This document shows, in pieces, positions 34,303 through 42,715 of a stretch of 64,000 nucleotides of DNA. This DNA comes from Paenalcaligenes suwonensis. Its GTDB lineage: Bacteria > Pseudomonadota > Gammaproteobacteria > Burkholderiales > Burkholderiaceae_B. Every line of letters begins with the position of its first letter. Position 1 is the first letter of the stretch. The translations under genes and the position numbers were made by a program. Below the pieces are notes generated by a model, which was not told the DNA's origin, did not search any database, and saw nothing but the letters and a program-made list of their open reading frames with translations. The stretch spans positions 62,001 through 126,000 of the forward strand of contig NZ_JAANPV010000009.1 of NCBI RefSeq assembly GCF_011290505.1, given 5' to 3'.

Positions 34303-35276
34303 GGCGTGATGGGCTGTAGTTGCAGCAAAAGAGGGTTTTGTTGTGGTTGGTAGTGCCATTGCAAACCTTGCGCCTGCAACTGGGATCGCGTGTTTTCTAA
34401 TACTCCTTCTAGCGATTGCGTGTTGCTGTCAGGGTGTAGCAGTAGGCTGAGGGTTTGCTCTTTCCACGTTAGGCTTTGCAGAGAAGGGGCAAGGGAACGT
34501 AGCCATTCAGCAGAGCCTTGCAACATACTTTGTAGCGATACAGACGATGCGGCGGTGGTAGGGAGTGCTTGATTGTTTAACGCCTGTTGCGCTTGTTTTA
34601 ATGGGGCAACGATCACGGGTAAGTGCGGCCACCTATCACTCACGGCTTGTTGTGCCACGCTTTGGAGATGCTGTAGTTCGTTACCTTGCTGCTGGGTATA
34701 GCTATACAGGCTAATAACCAAGATGAAGAGGGCAGCCAAGGCTCCTAGCAGTGGGCGAGTGAGTCGCTTTTCCCAAGGCGTACTGTGTTGCAGCTGGGTG
34801 CTGAAATCCAGTGTTTTATGTAGTGCATAGCAGTGTGGTGCGCGCGGTAGCGTAGGGCTTAGGCTGGCCGGCTGCAGCATGATGCGGTGTACCGACAGTA
34901 AGTTGAGGTGCTGTAGTAGGTTTTGTAGCGGTGCGCGCTCTGTCCACACCACATCAAACTGATGGTCTGCTTTGGCTTCATAACAAAATAGATGCTGCGA
35001 TAGGGGGGCTAGCAGCATTTGCTGCAAGCGACTTTGCACAGCCATGGCGTGTTGGGCCTTCTTTAAAGGCGGCAAGGTGATGGTGGTGTGTACCGTATCC
35101 AGCGGGTGTACCATCAGCAAAAAAGGCAGCGTGGGAAATTGCTGTGCCAATTGCCGTAGCGTGGCATGGCCTTGGCGTGTGACCTGATCACGTTTGTGCA
35201 CAACGCTAAACGCGACATCCGAGTCCAGCGATAGCTGTTCTAGTTCGGGTAAAAGAATCTGTAAATGGGTGCGCAT
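34299..35276 (-). CDS. gspL: Type II secretion protein GspL
   Basis: 325 residues. A cytoplasmic actin-like half (about 1-170) that binds GspE, a single membrane helix (LLGALAALFILVISLYSY, about 180-197), and a periplasmic ferredoxin-like half. At 325 residues it is shorter than the E. coli type (about 400), with the cytoplasmic part apparently compact. Assignment rests on topology, on TWKEQTLSLLLHPDSNTQSLEGV-like periplasmic sequence and on its place between gspK and gspM. Confidence 0.82.
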   Translation of the reverse strand: MRTHLQILLPELEQLSLDSDVAFSVVHKRDQVTRQGHATLRQLAQQFPTLPFLLMVHPLDTVHTTITLPPLKKAQHAMAVQSRLQQMLLAPLSQHLFCYEAKADHQFDVVWTERAPLQNLLQHLNLLSVHRIMLQPASLSPTLPRAPHCYALHKTLDFSTQLQHSTPWEKRLTRPLLGALAALFILVISLYSYTQQQGNELQHLQSVAQQAVSDRWPHLPVIVAPLKQAQQALNNQALPTTAASSVSLQSMLQGSAEWLRSLAPSLQSLTWKEQTLSLLLHPDSNTQSLEGVLENTRSQLQAQGLQWHYQPQQNPLLLQLQPITP

Positions 35277-35277
35277 A

Positions 35278-36162
35278 TTAATACTGAATCCAGCGAGTCA
35301 TGACTTGCGAGCCTTTGCGTTCCAGCAGGGCTTGCAGCGATTGCTGGGTACCGGAAATGGTGATTAAGCCCTGTGCACTAAACCAGTGGCTCTTGACGCC
35401 TAAGGTGCGGGCAGGGGTGTCCACCGTAGCGGGCAGTTGTAAGGTGAGGTCGGATACTTGGTTGAACCAACGCCCTTGATCCCTTTGCGTGGTTAAACGG
35501 GAGGCATCAGCCAGACTCAATCCGTCTATGTAGCTGTGCAGCACCTCGGGGGAGGCCATGTTGATATTGAGCAAGGTGGTGGGGGGCAGCAGGGTGGTGT
35601 AGCGGTCTAAACGTTCGCGCTGTGCGGCGTCCAGAGTTTTTGCGCCCACCAGCTCTGATGGCCGTCGTGCGTTGACTTGCGTAGCTGGGTGTTGCATACC
35701 TTGGTACGCTTGGGCCAGTTGTTGTGCCAGCGAGGTTGCGAGGGTTTTAGGGAGCTGAATACTGACCAGTAGTTTTTCCAGTCTGGTGATTTCCTCTGCC
35801 TTGGTTTCCCCCTCACGCTGTAAACGTAGTAGGTTGAACTTAGCTTGTTCGTCCGTAAGAAAGCCTGAAAAGTACGCGGTGGTGCGTTCATCTTCGATGG
35901 GCATGCGATCTAAGCGTTGTGCCCATAAGCCATTGCGCGTGGTAATGGCACTGTGGCGGTTATCGTCTAACAGTAGTTGGCGGCTCCAGTCCATCGCCCC
36001 CCGTAACAGCCATGTGGCTTGGGTGACATCGTTTTCGATAATGGATTGTTCGCTGTTTTGCGCTTGTCTACTGATTAAGGCGGCAGCAATGGCACTGGTG
36101 GCAAACACAATCACCAGAGCATTAATCACTGCAAGCCCGCGTTGGCGCGTAAAGTGAATCAT
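35278..36162 (-). CDS. gspK: Type II secretion minor pseudopilin GspK
   Basis: 294 residues. The prepilin leader ends RQRG, followed by LAVINALVIVFATSAIAAALISRQ, the N-terminal helix without the usual Glu5, as is known for GspK. A large inserted domain follows (T2SSK; FLTDEQAKFNLLRL, LLNINMASPEVLHSYIDGLSLADASRL). GspK caps the pseudopilus tip with GspI and GspJ. It overlaps gspJ by 4 bp. Confidence 0.9.
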   Translation of the reverse strand: MIHFTRQRGLAVINALVIVFATSAIAAALISRQAQNSEQSIIENDVTQATWLLRGAMDWSRQLLLDDNRHSAITTRNGLWAQRLDRMPIEDERTTAYFSGFLTDEQAKFNLLRLQREGETKAEEITRLEKLLVSIQLPKTLATSLAQQLAQAYQGMQHPATQVNARRPSELVGAKTLDAAQRERLDRYTTLLPPTTLLNINMASPEVLHSYIDGLSLADASRLTTQRDQGRWFNQVSDLTLQLPATVDTPARTLGVKSHWFSAQGLITISGTQQSLQALLERKGSQVMTRWIQY

Positions 36163-36785
36163 GATAGCGGCACCACCTTGGTGTAACGCACGGTTTGATT
36201 ACGTTCGGTGCGTTCAATAGTGAGCTCTAACCCTGTAGGGGCACGCGTACTTTGTGTTAGCGGCAAGGGTACCCAGCCACGTGCTGGAATCCAGGCTCTT
36301 GCGCTAAAACGTTGTACATCTTGAAGTACTGCGTGTTGGGTGGCGGGCAACGGGCCGGGAAGTTGTACAAAGGGGGCACCTAGGTCGCGGTATAAGGTCT
36401 GTCCCTCCAAACGCCATTGCAGCCACACGTTGCCGGGGGTAGGCAGAGTGGCAGGTTGGCGTATGGCCAGCAAGGTACTGCGAGGGTTTTGCAACCAGAG
36501 TAAGGCGCTTTGTGGTGCACTTAACCCATCGGGATGCAGTGGAAACGATGTCAGGTCGTCGTTAAATAGTGGTGTGGTGTTTTGCAGCAGAATGTCTTGT
36601 TCTAGTTGCTGCAAAACGGCGTGTATGGATTGATGCCTAAGTTGTGTGTCGTGTAGCTGCGTTTGGGTGCGTTGAATGTAGTCCAAGGCGCGCCAAGACA
36701 GCAGGCTTAGCAAGCTCATAATGAGTAGCGTGACCAAGACTTCAAGTAATGTGAAACCGCGTTGGGCAGAAACGGTCATGTTCAT
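36159..36785 (-). CDS. gspJ: Type II secretion minor pseudopilin GspJ
   Basis: 208 residues with prepilin cleavage at AQRG^FTLLEVLVTLLIMSLLSLLSW, Glu5 present, and a GspJ-type body (GNVWLQWRLEGQTLYRDLG, GWVPLP). Overlaps gspI and gspK by 4 bp each. Confidence 0.92.
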   Translation of the reverse strand: MNMTVSAQRGFTLLEVLVTLLIMSLLSLLSWRALDYIQRTQTQLHDTQLRHQSIHAVLQQLEQDILLQNTTPLFNDDLTSFPLHPDGLSAPQSALLWLQNPRSTLLAIRQPATLPTPGNVWLQWRLEGQTLYRDLGAPFVQLPGPLPATQHAVLQDVQRFSARAWIPARGWVPLPLTQSTRAPTGLELTIERTERNQTVRYTKVVPLS

Positions 36786-37153
36786 GGCTGCATTAAAATG
36801 CCATGCAAATACGCAAAGTTTTGCTGATGATCCGGCAAGGTGACGCGAACCGTTACTTGCCGGAATTTGCTGTGCTCGGTTTTGGCACTGGTGACTTCGC
36901 AGTTAAAGGCATACATCCCTTGGGGGCAGGCGTATTGCTGGGTCCCCGGCGACGGAAACTGGCGTTGTAGGCGTAGTTCGGCCAACGTGTTGCTCGCACT
37001 ATGCAGCGCTAAATTTCGCATCTTAATAGACTGTGTGCTGCGCGTAGTGAGCTGTAAGGCCTGTAGTACGGCGGTCAGGGCAATGCTGATGATGGCCAAC
37101 GCTACTAGCACCTCTACTAAGGTGTAGCCATGTTGTGGGGTGATGGCTTTCAT
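36782..37153 (-). CDS. gspI: Type II secretion minor pseudopilin GspI
   Basis: 123 residues, prepilin site PQHG^YTLVEVLVALAIISIALTAVLQ with Glu5, and the short GspI body (HSASNTLAELRLQRQFPSPGTQ, TVRVTLPDHQ). Tyr rather than Phe or Met occupies the first mature position, a mild oddity. Four-base overlap with gspJ and gspH. Confidence 0.9.
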   Translation of the reverse strand: MKAITPQHGYTLVEVLVALAIISIALTAVLQALQLTTRSTQSIKMRNLALHSASNTLAELRLQRQFPSPGTQQYACPQGMYAFNCEVTSAKTEHSKFRQVTVRVTLPDHQQNFAYLHGILMQP

Positions 37154-37626
37154 GGTGTGATCAGCTCGAATACACCATGCAGGTCACGACGTATGATAAG
37201 GCTGTCTACGCCATTATCTAGGGTGATGAGCAAGGGTTCATACAGCCAGGCGGGGTGTATAAGCAGTGGGCTAGTTGGTTGAGTACGTACGTTAACCGCC
37301 GCCGTGCTTTGCCATGCGGTATGGGCAAGACTACTGGGGAAACGGGCATTAAAAGGGGCAGCTGTAAGGGGTTCAAAGCCATAGCCCCCTTCCTGTAGTT
37401 GCCAACGCAAGGGTTGTCGGTGCTGAATGGCATAGCGCTGTGCAGCCTGTAACCGTTGCGTTAACCGCTTGGCATCGTGGCTTAAGCTGTTTTGTTCGGT
37501 GGCGGGCAGGTAGCGTATGCCTACACTGGTGCTTATACCAATGATGAACAACACAATAATGACTTCCAGTAATGAAAAGCCGTGCTGTAGACGAGGCTGT
37601 TTATTGCCAAGAGCCGATGTCAGCAT
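37150..37626 (-). CDS. gspH: Type II secretion minor pseudopilin GspH
   Basis: 158 residues. Prepilin site LQHG^FSLLEVIIVLFIIGISTSVGI with Glu5, then DAKRLTQRLQAAQRYAIQHRQPLRW typical of GspH. It overlaps the gspG 3' end by 26 bp. Confidence 0.9.
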   Translation of the reverse strand: MLTSALGNKQPRLQHGFSLLEVIIVLFIIGISTSVGIRYLPATEQNSLSHDAKRLTQRLQAAQRYAIQHRQPLRWQLQEGGYGFEPLTAAPFNARFPSSLAHTAWQSTAAVNVRTQPTSPLLIHPAWLYEPLLITLDNGVDSLIIRRDLHGVFELITP

Positions 37627-38053
37627 TCATCTCTTCCCCACCGCGCTGGCCATCTGCGCCAAAAGAGAACACATCTACATCATTGTCCACGCCGGGATTC
37701 AAATATTGGTATGCATTGCCCCAAGGGTCTGTAGGCACTTTGTCTAAGTAACGTTGCCAGTTTTGCGGTACAGGTGGTGAGGCCGGTTTTTGCTGTAAAG
37801 CCTGTAAACCTTGCTGTGTGCTGGGGTAAAAGCCGTTATCTAAACGGTACAGTTTTAGCGCCTGCATGATACCGGCAATATCTTGTTTGGCAGCGACAAC
37901 ACGCGCCTGATCGGGCCGGCTTAATAAGTTAGGAACAACGAGCGCTGCCATGATGCCCATGATGACAATAACCACCATGATTTCTATCAGTGAGAAGCCG
38001 CGTTGCGAGGCGTGTGCAGCGGTAGTGCAGGGGAGTGAATGCTGTGGTGTCAT
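37601..38053 (-). CDS. gspG: Type II secretion major pseudopilin GspG
   Basis: 150 residues. Prepilin site QRG^FSLIEIMVVIVIMGIMAALVVPNL with Glu5, then the GspG body with LYRLDNGFYPSTQQGLQAL and the calcium-loop region TDPWGNAYQYLNPG...VFSFGADGQRGGEE. First gene of the minus-strand run of eleven; its start faces gspC across 86 bp, which must hold promoters for both directions. Confidence 0.96.
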   Translation of the reverse strand: MTPQHSLPCTTAAHASQRGFSLIEIMVVIVIMGIMAALVVPNLLSRPDQARVVAAKQDIAGIMQALKLYRLDNGFYPSTQQGLQALQQKPASPPVPQNWQRYLDKVPTDPWGNAYQYLNPGVDNDVDVFSFGADGQRGGEEMNADIGSWQ

Positions 38054-38139
38054 ACTTCTTTCATTAATACATGCCAGACTCTGGAGGTGAAAAAAACAAG
38101 CAGACCAGAGCGTCTTTGAGTCTGGTCCCCAGTGTATAG

Positions 38140-38589
38140 ATGAGATATGTCAGTTTTATGGCGCAGTGGATACAGCGTTTTTTGGTGGTGATTGCCGCCG
38201 CTTTTGCCGGTTATGGCGTCGCACAATTGGCCGCACCAACGACATTGCGGTTTGCTCCCATCGCGGTGCAGCAAAGCGTATTGCCAGGCAGCGAGGCGCA
38301 AACAGTAGCCGCTTGGTTTGGGCAAGCCGGAGGCCCTGTACGCATACAGATTCAAGGTGTAATGAGTTCCAGTCTAGGGCGCGGTGGGGCGGCTTTATTG
38401 CGTATTGATGGTGCACCGGCGCAAGCGTTTAGGCAGGGTGATTGGCTGGCGGATGGTGTGCGTTTGGTGGCGATAGGGCCACGAAGCATACAGGTAGAGC
38501 AACAAGGGGCACGCTACAGCGTAGAGGCTCCGGCAGAACCAGTGGCTGTCCTAGAACAGGCGATACGTGTGGTGAGCCCTGCACCATGA
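38140..38589 (+). CDS. gspC: Type II secretion protein GspC (short, no PDZ)
   Basis: 149 residues: one membrane helix (FLVVIAAAFAGYGVAQLA) followed by the homology region that touches the secretin N0 domain (VRIQIQGVMSSSLGRGGAALLRIDGAPAQAFRQGDWL). No PDZ or coiled coil follows, as in the short GspC of other betaproteobacteria. An internal ATG at 38158 is an alternative start. Its stop overlaps the ATG of gspO (ATGA). It points away from the other gsp genes. Confidence 0.87.
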   Translation: MRYVSFMAQWIQRFLVVIAAAFAGYGVAQLAAPTTLRFAPIAVQQSVLPGSEAQTVAAWFGQAGGPVRIQIQGVMSSSLGRGGAALLRIDGAPAQAFRQGDWLADGVRLVAIGPRSIQVEQQGARYSVEAPAEPVAVLEQAIRVVSPAP

Positions 38590-39209
38590 TAGAAGTGGGG
38601 GCGGTAGCCGTGCTGGCAAGTGTGGGGTTACGTTGGCAATGGGTAGGGTGTTGCCGCGAATTCTCGGTAGTGGGAGTGCCAAACCGGCGGCAAGCCTATG
38701 TGTTTTACGGTGGTTTGCTGGCGGTGATAGGACTGGGGTGTGTACTACCTGTCAGTGCTGCGGAAAAGACGGCCTATAGCCTGTTTCTAGTGCAACTGTG
38801 GCTACTGATGTGTTTTGACGGCTGGTATGGCTATTTACCCGACAAGCTCAGTTATGCCCTGCTGTGGTCTGGCTTGCTTTGGCAGGCGGGCTATACACCG
38901 TGGTTAGTAGAAAATAGCGTATGGGGGGCGGCCTTGGGCTATGGTTTGCCGTGGGCGGTAAGCAGGGTATTTAGCCTCTGGCACGGTAAAGAAGGTTTAG
39001 GTCTAGGTGATGCCAAGTTGTTGGCTGGCATAGGCGCTTGGTTGGGTGTGATGGCGGTACCCTATGTGTTGTTTGTGGCCAGTGCCTTGGCGTTATGTTA
39101 TGCGCTGTGGCAGCGCTGCCGTCGTTCATGTTGGCCATCTATGCTGTACTTCGGCCCATTTTTAGGGCTTGCTGCTGGCATCATGTGGAGCGTCCAAATG
39201 GGGCGCTGA
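38586..39209 (+). CDS. gspO: Prepilin peptidase GspO lacking the N-terminal methylase domain
   Basis: 207 residues. The A24 aspartic peptidase is present: FDGWYGYLPDKLSYALLWSG aligned with the first catalytic Asp motif, and GLGLGDAKLLAGIGAWLG with the second (GxGD). The roughly 90-residue cytosolic domain with two CxxC pairs, found in bifunctional PilD-type enzymes, is missing: the protein goes from a short hydrophobic start straight to the peptidase helices. It should process GspG-K but may not N-methylate them. The start ATG overlaps gspC; a longer frame upstream lies inside gspC and is rejected. Confidence 0.82.
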   Translation: MIEVGAVAVLASVGLRWQWVGCCREFSVVGVPNRRQAYVFYGGLLAVIGLGCVLPVSAAEKTAYSLFLVQLWLLMCFDGWYGYLPDKLSYALLWSGLLWQAGYTPWLVENSVWGAALGYGLPWAVSRVFSLWHGKEGLGLGDAKLLAGIGAWLGVMAVPYVLFVASALALCYALWQRCRRSCWPSMLYFGPFLGLAAGIMWSVQMGR

Positions 39210-39239
39210 CACCTAGCAGCAAACACTAGGACGAGAGTC

Positions 39240-39917
39240 TTAGTCGGCCTGATCCAAGCCCATTTGCCAGAAGTCCACTTCTAAGCGTGTGGCATCGCGA
39301 AATGTCGTCGCCAGATAATCCATGCGAGCGGAGTCTATATGGCTAAGGTGTTGGTTTAGCCAATCCTGCTCGGCTGTGGCCGCTTGCTGAAATTCTGGGC
39401 TGATATACATCTTGATCCAGTCAGCGTAGGGGTTGGCATCAGACAGCACGGTGAAGTCTTGTGCTACTAACCAACGAGCAATCTCGGCGTAACCAATCAA
39501 ACATGGTACGAGGGCAACGTGCAAATCCAGCAAGTCGCCACGGTTACCGGCGTCCAGCACATAACGGGTATAGGCCATGGTGGCACGCGCTTCGGGTAGT
39601 TCACCCAGTTCTTTTTCGCTAATACCCCAGCGTTCGCAATACTGTATGTGTAGCCCCATTTCTAAGTCGACAATGGCTTTTAAACTGTCTAGGCCTTGGC
39701 GCAGCTCTTGCATAGAACGGCTTTTGTACACCGCCAACCCCCAGGCACGGGCAAAGTGCACCAGAAACAAATAGTCTTGGCGTAAATAGTGTTTGAAGGC
39801 TTCAGCAGGTAGTGTGCCTGCACCTAACTGGCACACAAAATCGTGTTGGGTATACGCTTTCCATGCGTCGTTGCAGCGTTGTTTTAGCTGATCAAAAGGA
39901 AGCAGGGTAGAACTCAT
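39240..39917 (-). CDS. tenA: Aminopyrimidine aminohydrolase / thiaminase II
   Basis: 225 residues, all helical. TenA salvages thiamine breakdown products by hydrolysing 4-amino-5-aminomethyl-2-methylpyrimidine to HMP. The family motifs are HYLRQDYLFLVHFARAWGLAV, YTRYVLDAGNRGDLLDLHVALVPCLIGYAEIA with the catalytic Cys, and YADWIKMYISPEFQ. Full length. Convergent with gspO, 30 bp apart; no thiamine riboswitch was recognised upstream. Confidence 0.93.
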   Translation of the reverse strand: MSSTLLPFDQLKQRCNDAWKAYTQHDFVCQLGAGTLPAEAFKHYLRQDYLFLVHFARAWGLAVYKSRSMQELRQGLDSLKAIVDLEMGLHIQYCERWGISEKELGELPEARATMAYTRYVLDAGNRGDLLDLHVALVPCLIGYAEIARWLVAQDFTVLSDANPYADWIKMYISPEFQQAATAEQDWLNQHLSHIDSARMDYLATTFRDATRLEVDFWQMGLDQAD

Positions 39918-39969
39918 GGGGCCTCTGATAAAACAAAAAAAGCACTATAGGGGCTCACACTACAACAAC

Positions 39970-40356
39970 TTAGGGAGTGGTGAGGGGCTCGGAAATTTCA
40001 ATGAGGTTAAGGTCAGGGTCACGCAAATAAATTGAGCGTATAGGGCCAGTAGCACCGGTGCGAGGCACCGGGCCTTCGATGATGGTGGCGCCTTTGGCCT
40101 GCAAGTGTGCGATCACCTCGTCTAAGGGGCGGTCCGCCATAAAGCAAAGGTCTAACGCACCGGGCACGGGCAGATGCGCTTTGGGTTCAAACTCTGCACC
40201 TTTGACATGTAGATTGATTTTTTGATGGCCAAAACTAAAGGCTTTTCGGTTTTGCCCAAAGGTGACTAACTCCATACCCAAGCAGTCTACATAGAAAGCC
40301 ACGCAGGCTGCTTCATTGCTAGTAGTTAGTACCAGGTGGTCTAAATGGTGAATCAT
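39970..40356 (-). CDS. VOC family (glyoxalase-like) protein
   Basis: 128 residues, one vicinal-oxygen-chelate module pair: DHLVLTTSNEAACVAFYVDCLGMELVTF, then KINLHVKGAEFEPKAH and a second beta-alpha-beta unit ending in SIYLRDPDLNLIEISEPL, where the metal-binding His and Glu are retained. Proteins of this form act as glyoxalases, dioxygenases or fosfomycin-resistance enzymes; orthologues are usually left as VOC proteins. A GGAGA motif lies just before the ATG. It lies 18 bp after ybaK and 52 bp before tenA on the same strand. Confidence 0.85.
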   Translation of the reverse strand: MIHHLDHLVLTTSNEAACVAFYVDCLGMELVTFGQNRKAFSFGHQKINLHVKGAEFEPKAHLPVPGALDLCFMADRPLDEVIAHLQAKGATIIEGPVPRTGATGPIRSIYLRDPDLNLIEISEPLTTP

Positions 40357-40374
40357 GATGTCTCCGGTAAGGGC

Positions 40375-40872
40375 TTAGGCGTGAGCGTCTAGGCCGGCTT
40401 CCACAGGGGTAGCCCCCAATGCAGTTACTAGCGTGGTAGGGGGCAGTTCTAGCAAATAGCCGCGTTTACCGCCATTGATCAGAATGGTAGGAAACTCCAG
40501 CAAACTTTGTTCTATAAAAATAGGCATGGTTTTGCGTGTACCAAACGGCGACGTACCGCCCACCATGTAACCCGAGTGGCGCTGGGCGACATCGGGTTTA
40601 CAAGGGGTGACTTTTTTTACCCCTATTTGTCTTGCGAGATTTTTGGTAGAAACTTCTCGGTCGCCATGCATTACGATAATCAGCGGCTTGGCGTTTTCGT
40701 CTTCCATAATCAGCGTTTTGGCGACTTGTGCCGGCGGGAAGTGCAGTTGTCTCGCAGCCTCTTGGGCACCACCATGATCAATGTAATCGTAGTTGTGCTC
40801 GGTAAAAGAGATTTTCGCTTTGCGTAGCCACTGTGTGGCGGGGGTTTCGCTAACGTGCTTTGCTTTGGCCAT
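40375..40872 (-). CDS. ybaK: Cys-tRNA(Pro)/Cys-tRNA(Cys) deacylase
   Basis: 165 residues. YbaK/ProX-type editing domain: FTEHNYDYIDHGGAQEAARQL, QVAKTLIMEDENAKPLIIVMHGDREVSTKNLAR, VGGTSPFGTRKTMPIFIEQSL and ILINGGKRGYLLELPP. The invariant Lys in VAKTL and the GGxSPFG loop are visible. It hydrolyses misacylated Cys-tRNA(Pro) in trans. Next gene of the xerD-ybaK-VOC-tenA run, 7 bp after the xerD stop. Confidence 0.92.
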   Translation of the reverse strand: MAKAKHVSETPATQWLRKAKISFTEHNYDYIDHGGAQEAARQLHFPPAQVAKTLIMEDENAKPLIIVMHGDREVSTKNLARQIGVKKVTPCKPDVAQRHSGYMVGGTSPFGTRKTMPIFIEQSLLEFPTILINGGKRGYLLELPPTTLVTALGATPVEAGLDAHA

Positions 40873-40879
40873 AACGTAA

Positions 40880-41770
40880 TTATGCTCGGGGATGGTGTTG
40901 TTGATGCAGTTGTTTCAGCCGCTCTCGGGCGACGTGGGTGTAGATTTGGGTAGTGGAAATATCCGCATGCCCCAGCAGCAGTTGTACCACTCGTAAATCG
41001 GCGCCGTGGTTTAACAGGTGGGTGGCAAACGCATGACGCAGTACATGCGGTGATAGCGGTGCCTGTATGCAGGCTTGCAGGGCGTATTTTTTAATCAGTA
41101 ACCAAAAGGCTTGCCTAGTCATGGCTTGGCCTCTGCCTGTCACAAACAAAAAGGGGCTGCGCTGCTGTCCCAAAATAAGCTGTCGAGCATGCTGTAAATA
41201 GTCTTGCAAACTATCTTGTGCTTGCGCCCCCAAGGGCACCAGCCTATCTTTACCGCCTTTGCCGCTCACCACCCGTATCACCCCATCATTTAGACTCAGG
41301 TGTTGCAGGTGTAGGTTGATCAGTTCGCTGACACGCAAACCCGTGGCGTACAACGTTTCTAGCATGGCTATGTCACGTAAGCCTAACGGTGTATCGGCAT
41401 CCGGGGCTTGTAGCAGTGCGTCAACTTGGGCCTCGCTTAGGGTGGCAGGTACGCGTACCGCTTGTTTGGAAGAGTTCAAGTTTTGACAGGGATTGTGCTC
41501 AATCAGTTGTTGGCGTAGTGCCCAGCCATAGAATTTCTTTAAGGTAGCCAACCTACGATTCGTTGTAGTGGCTTTATGGGTTTGGGCTTCCACGCTGCGC
41601 CACGTTTGTATGTGCTCGGTTGTGGCGTCTAACAGGGTGTTGCCTTGTTGTTCGTGTAGCCATTCCGCAAAAATGACGAGGTCGCGCTCGTAGGCAGCCA
41701 ACGTATTGTTGGCCAACCCTTCTTCTAACAAACAGTATTCTAAAAAAGCGGCAAGATTGGGCGTTGTCAT
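40880..41770 (-). CDS. xerD: Tyrosine recombinase XerD
   Basis: 296 residues. XerD with XerC resolves chromosome dimers at dif. N-terminal SAM-like domain (FLEYCLLEEGLANNTLAAYERDL), then the catalytic core: Arg in LYATGLRVSELINLHL, Lys in VSGKGGKDRLVPLG, HxxR in SPHVLRHAFATHLLNHG, and LLGHADISTTQIYTHV with the nucleophilic Tyr. The DLRVVQLLLGHADISTTQIYTH wording fits XerD better than XerC. The ATG at 41770 gives the normal length; the frame is open 17 codons further upstream without family likeness. Confidence 0.93.
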   Translation of the reverse strand: MTTPNLAAFLEYCLLEEGLANNTLAAYERDLVIFAEWLHEQQGNTLLDATTEHIQTWRSVEAQTHKATTTNRRLATLKKFYGWALRQQLIEHNPCQNLNSSKQAVRVPATLSEAQVDALLQAPDADTPLGLRDIAMLETLYATGLRVSELINLHLQHLSLNDGVIRVVSGKGGKDRLVPLGAQAQDSLQDYLQHARQLILGQQRSPFLFVTGRGQAMTRQAFWLLIKKYALQACIQAPLSPHVLRHAFATHLLNHGADLRVVQLLLGHADISTTQIYTHVARERLKQLHQQHHPRA

Positions 41771-41860
41771 GCTTAGCATAATACTACGAGCGTTGCTGGC
41801 AAGGCAGGGGGGGTGAAACAAGATGCATGGCCTTGAAACCCATGCCTGACAGGGTGTTTG

Positions 41861-41888
41861 CGATATCTATATACATCTATATATAATG
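41861..41888 (+). promoter_or_regulatory. Putative ModE operator upstream of modA
   Basis: CGATATCTATATACATCTAT followed by ATATAATG: repeated TATAT/TACAT half-sites resembling the ModE consensus (paired TAYAT-type sites), 37 bp before the modA start and within a probable -10 region (TATAAT at 41882-41887). modE is encoded 2.2 kb away. Assignment is by eye. Confidence 0.5.
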
Positions 41889-41924
41889 CTTTCATAGATT
41901 CTTACAACTTGCCAAGGAGTAGGC

Positions 41925-42698
41925 ATGAAAAGCTATAGCCGTATTGTTCGCGCGCTCTGTGTATCGGGTGCATTGAGTGCAGGACTGGTGTTTGGTGGTG
42001 CCGCACACGCCGGGGAATTGTTGGTATCGGGCGCAGCTAGCTTGACCAATGCCTTTAAAGAAGTTGGCGAGGCGTTTGAGAAAAAACATAGCGATACTAA
42101 AGTGCTGAACAGCTTTGCTGCATCAGACGTGTTGCTGCAGCAAATTGTGAATGGTGCGCCAGCGGATGTGTTTGCATCTGCAGACCAGAAAGCCATGGAC
42201 AAAGCCGGTGAGGCCGATGTGATCGTGCCGGATTCTCGCGCGGATTTTGTGCGCAACCAAGTGGTGCTGATTGTTCCTAACGACAATCCTAAAAATGTAG
42301 AAGGCTTGGCATCGTTGGCAAATGCTGATGTGACGCGCATTGCTTTCGGTAACCCAGAAACAGTGCCTGTAGGCCGTTACACCAAAGGTGCTTTGGAAAA
42401 AGCAGGTGCATGGGAAGCCGTGACCGAGCGTCAAGTATTGGGTCAAAACGTGCGCCAAGTGTTGGACTACGTTAGCCGTGGTGAAGTGGATGCAGGCTTT
42501 GTATTCGCCACCGATGCCGCTATCATGAAAGATAAAGTGAAAGTGGTGGAAACACTGGAAACTGTCACGCCCGTTACTTACCCCATCGCGGTTGTAAAAC
42601 GTGATGGTGCTAACCCACAAGCGCAAGAATACGTAGACTTCATTTTGTCGGATGAAGGTCAAGAAATTCTGGCTAAATATGGCTTTTCTAAGCCGTAA
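41925..42698 (+). CDS. modA: Molybdate-binding periplasmic protein ModA
   Basis: 257 residues with a signal peptide (LCVSGALSAGLVFGGAAHA). Mature protein: ELLVSGAASLTNAFKEVGEAF, then NSFAASDVLLQQIVNGAPADVFASADQKAMDKA and GNPETVPVGRYTKGALEKAG, all ModA hallmarks including the Ser and Ala that bind the oxyanion. AGGAG lies 6 bp before the ATG. It captures molybdate or tungstate for ModBC. First gene of modABC. Confidence 0.95.
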   Translation: MKSYSRIVRALCVSGALSAGLVFGGAAHAGELLVSGAASLTNAFKEVGEAFEKKHSDTKVLNSFAASDVLLQQIVNGAPADVFASADQKAMDKAGEADVIVPDSRADFVRNQVVLIVPNDNPKNVEGLASLANADVTRIAFGNPETVPVGRYTKGALEKAGAWEAVTERQVLGQNVRQVLDYVSRGEVDAGFVFATDAAIMKDKVKVVETLETVTPVTYPIAVVKRDGANPQAQEYVDFILSDEGQEILAKYGFSKP

Positions 42699-42715
42699 AG
42701 TAGGCTAAGGCACTT

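Noticed and set aside
38442-38585. Longer start of gspO inside gspC
   Set aside because: The extension reads through gspC in another frame with no hydrophobic or family features; the ATGA overlap start is normal.
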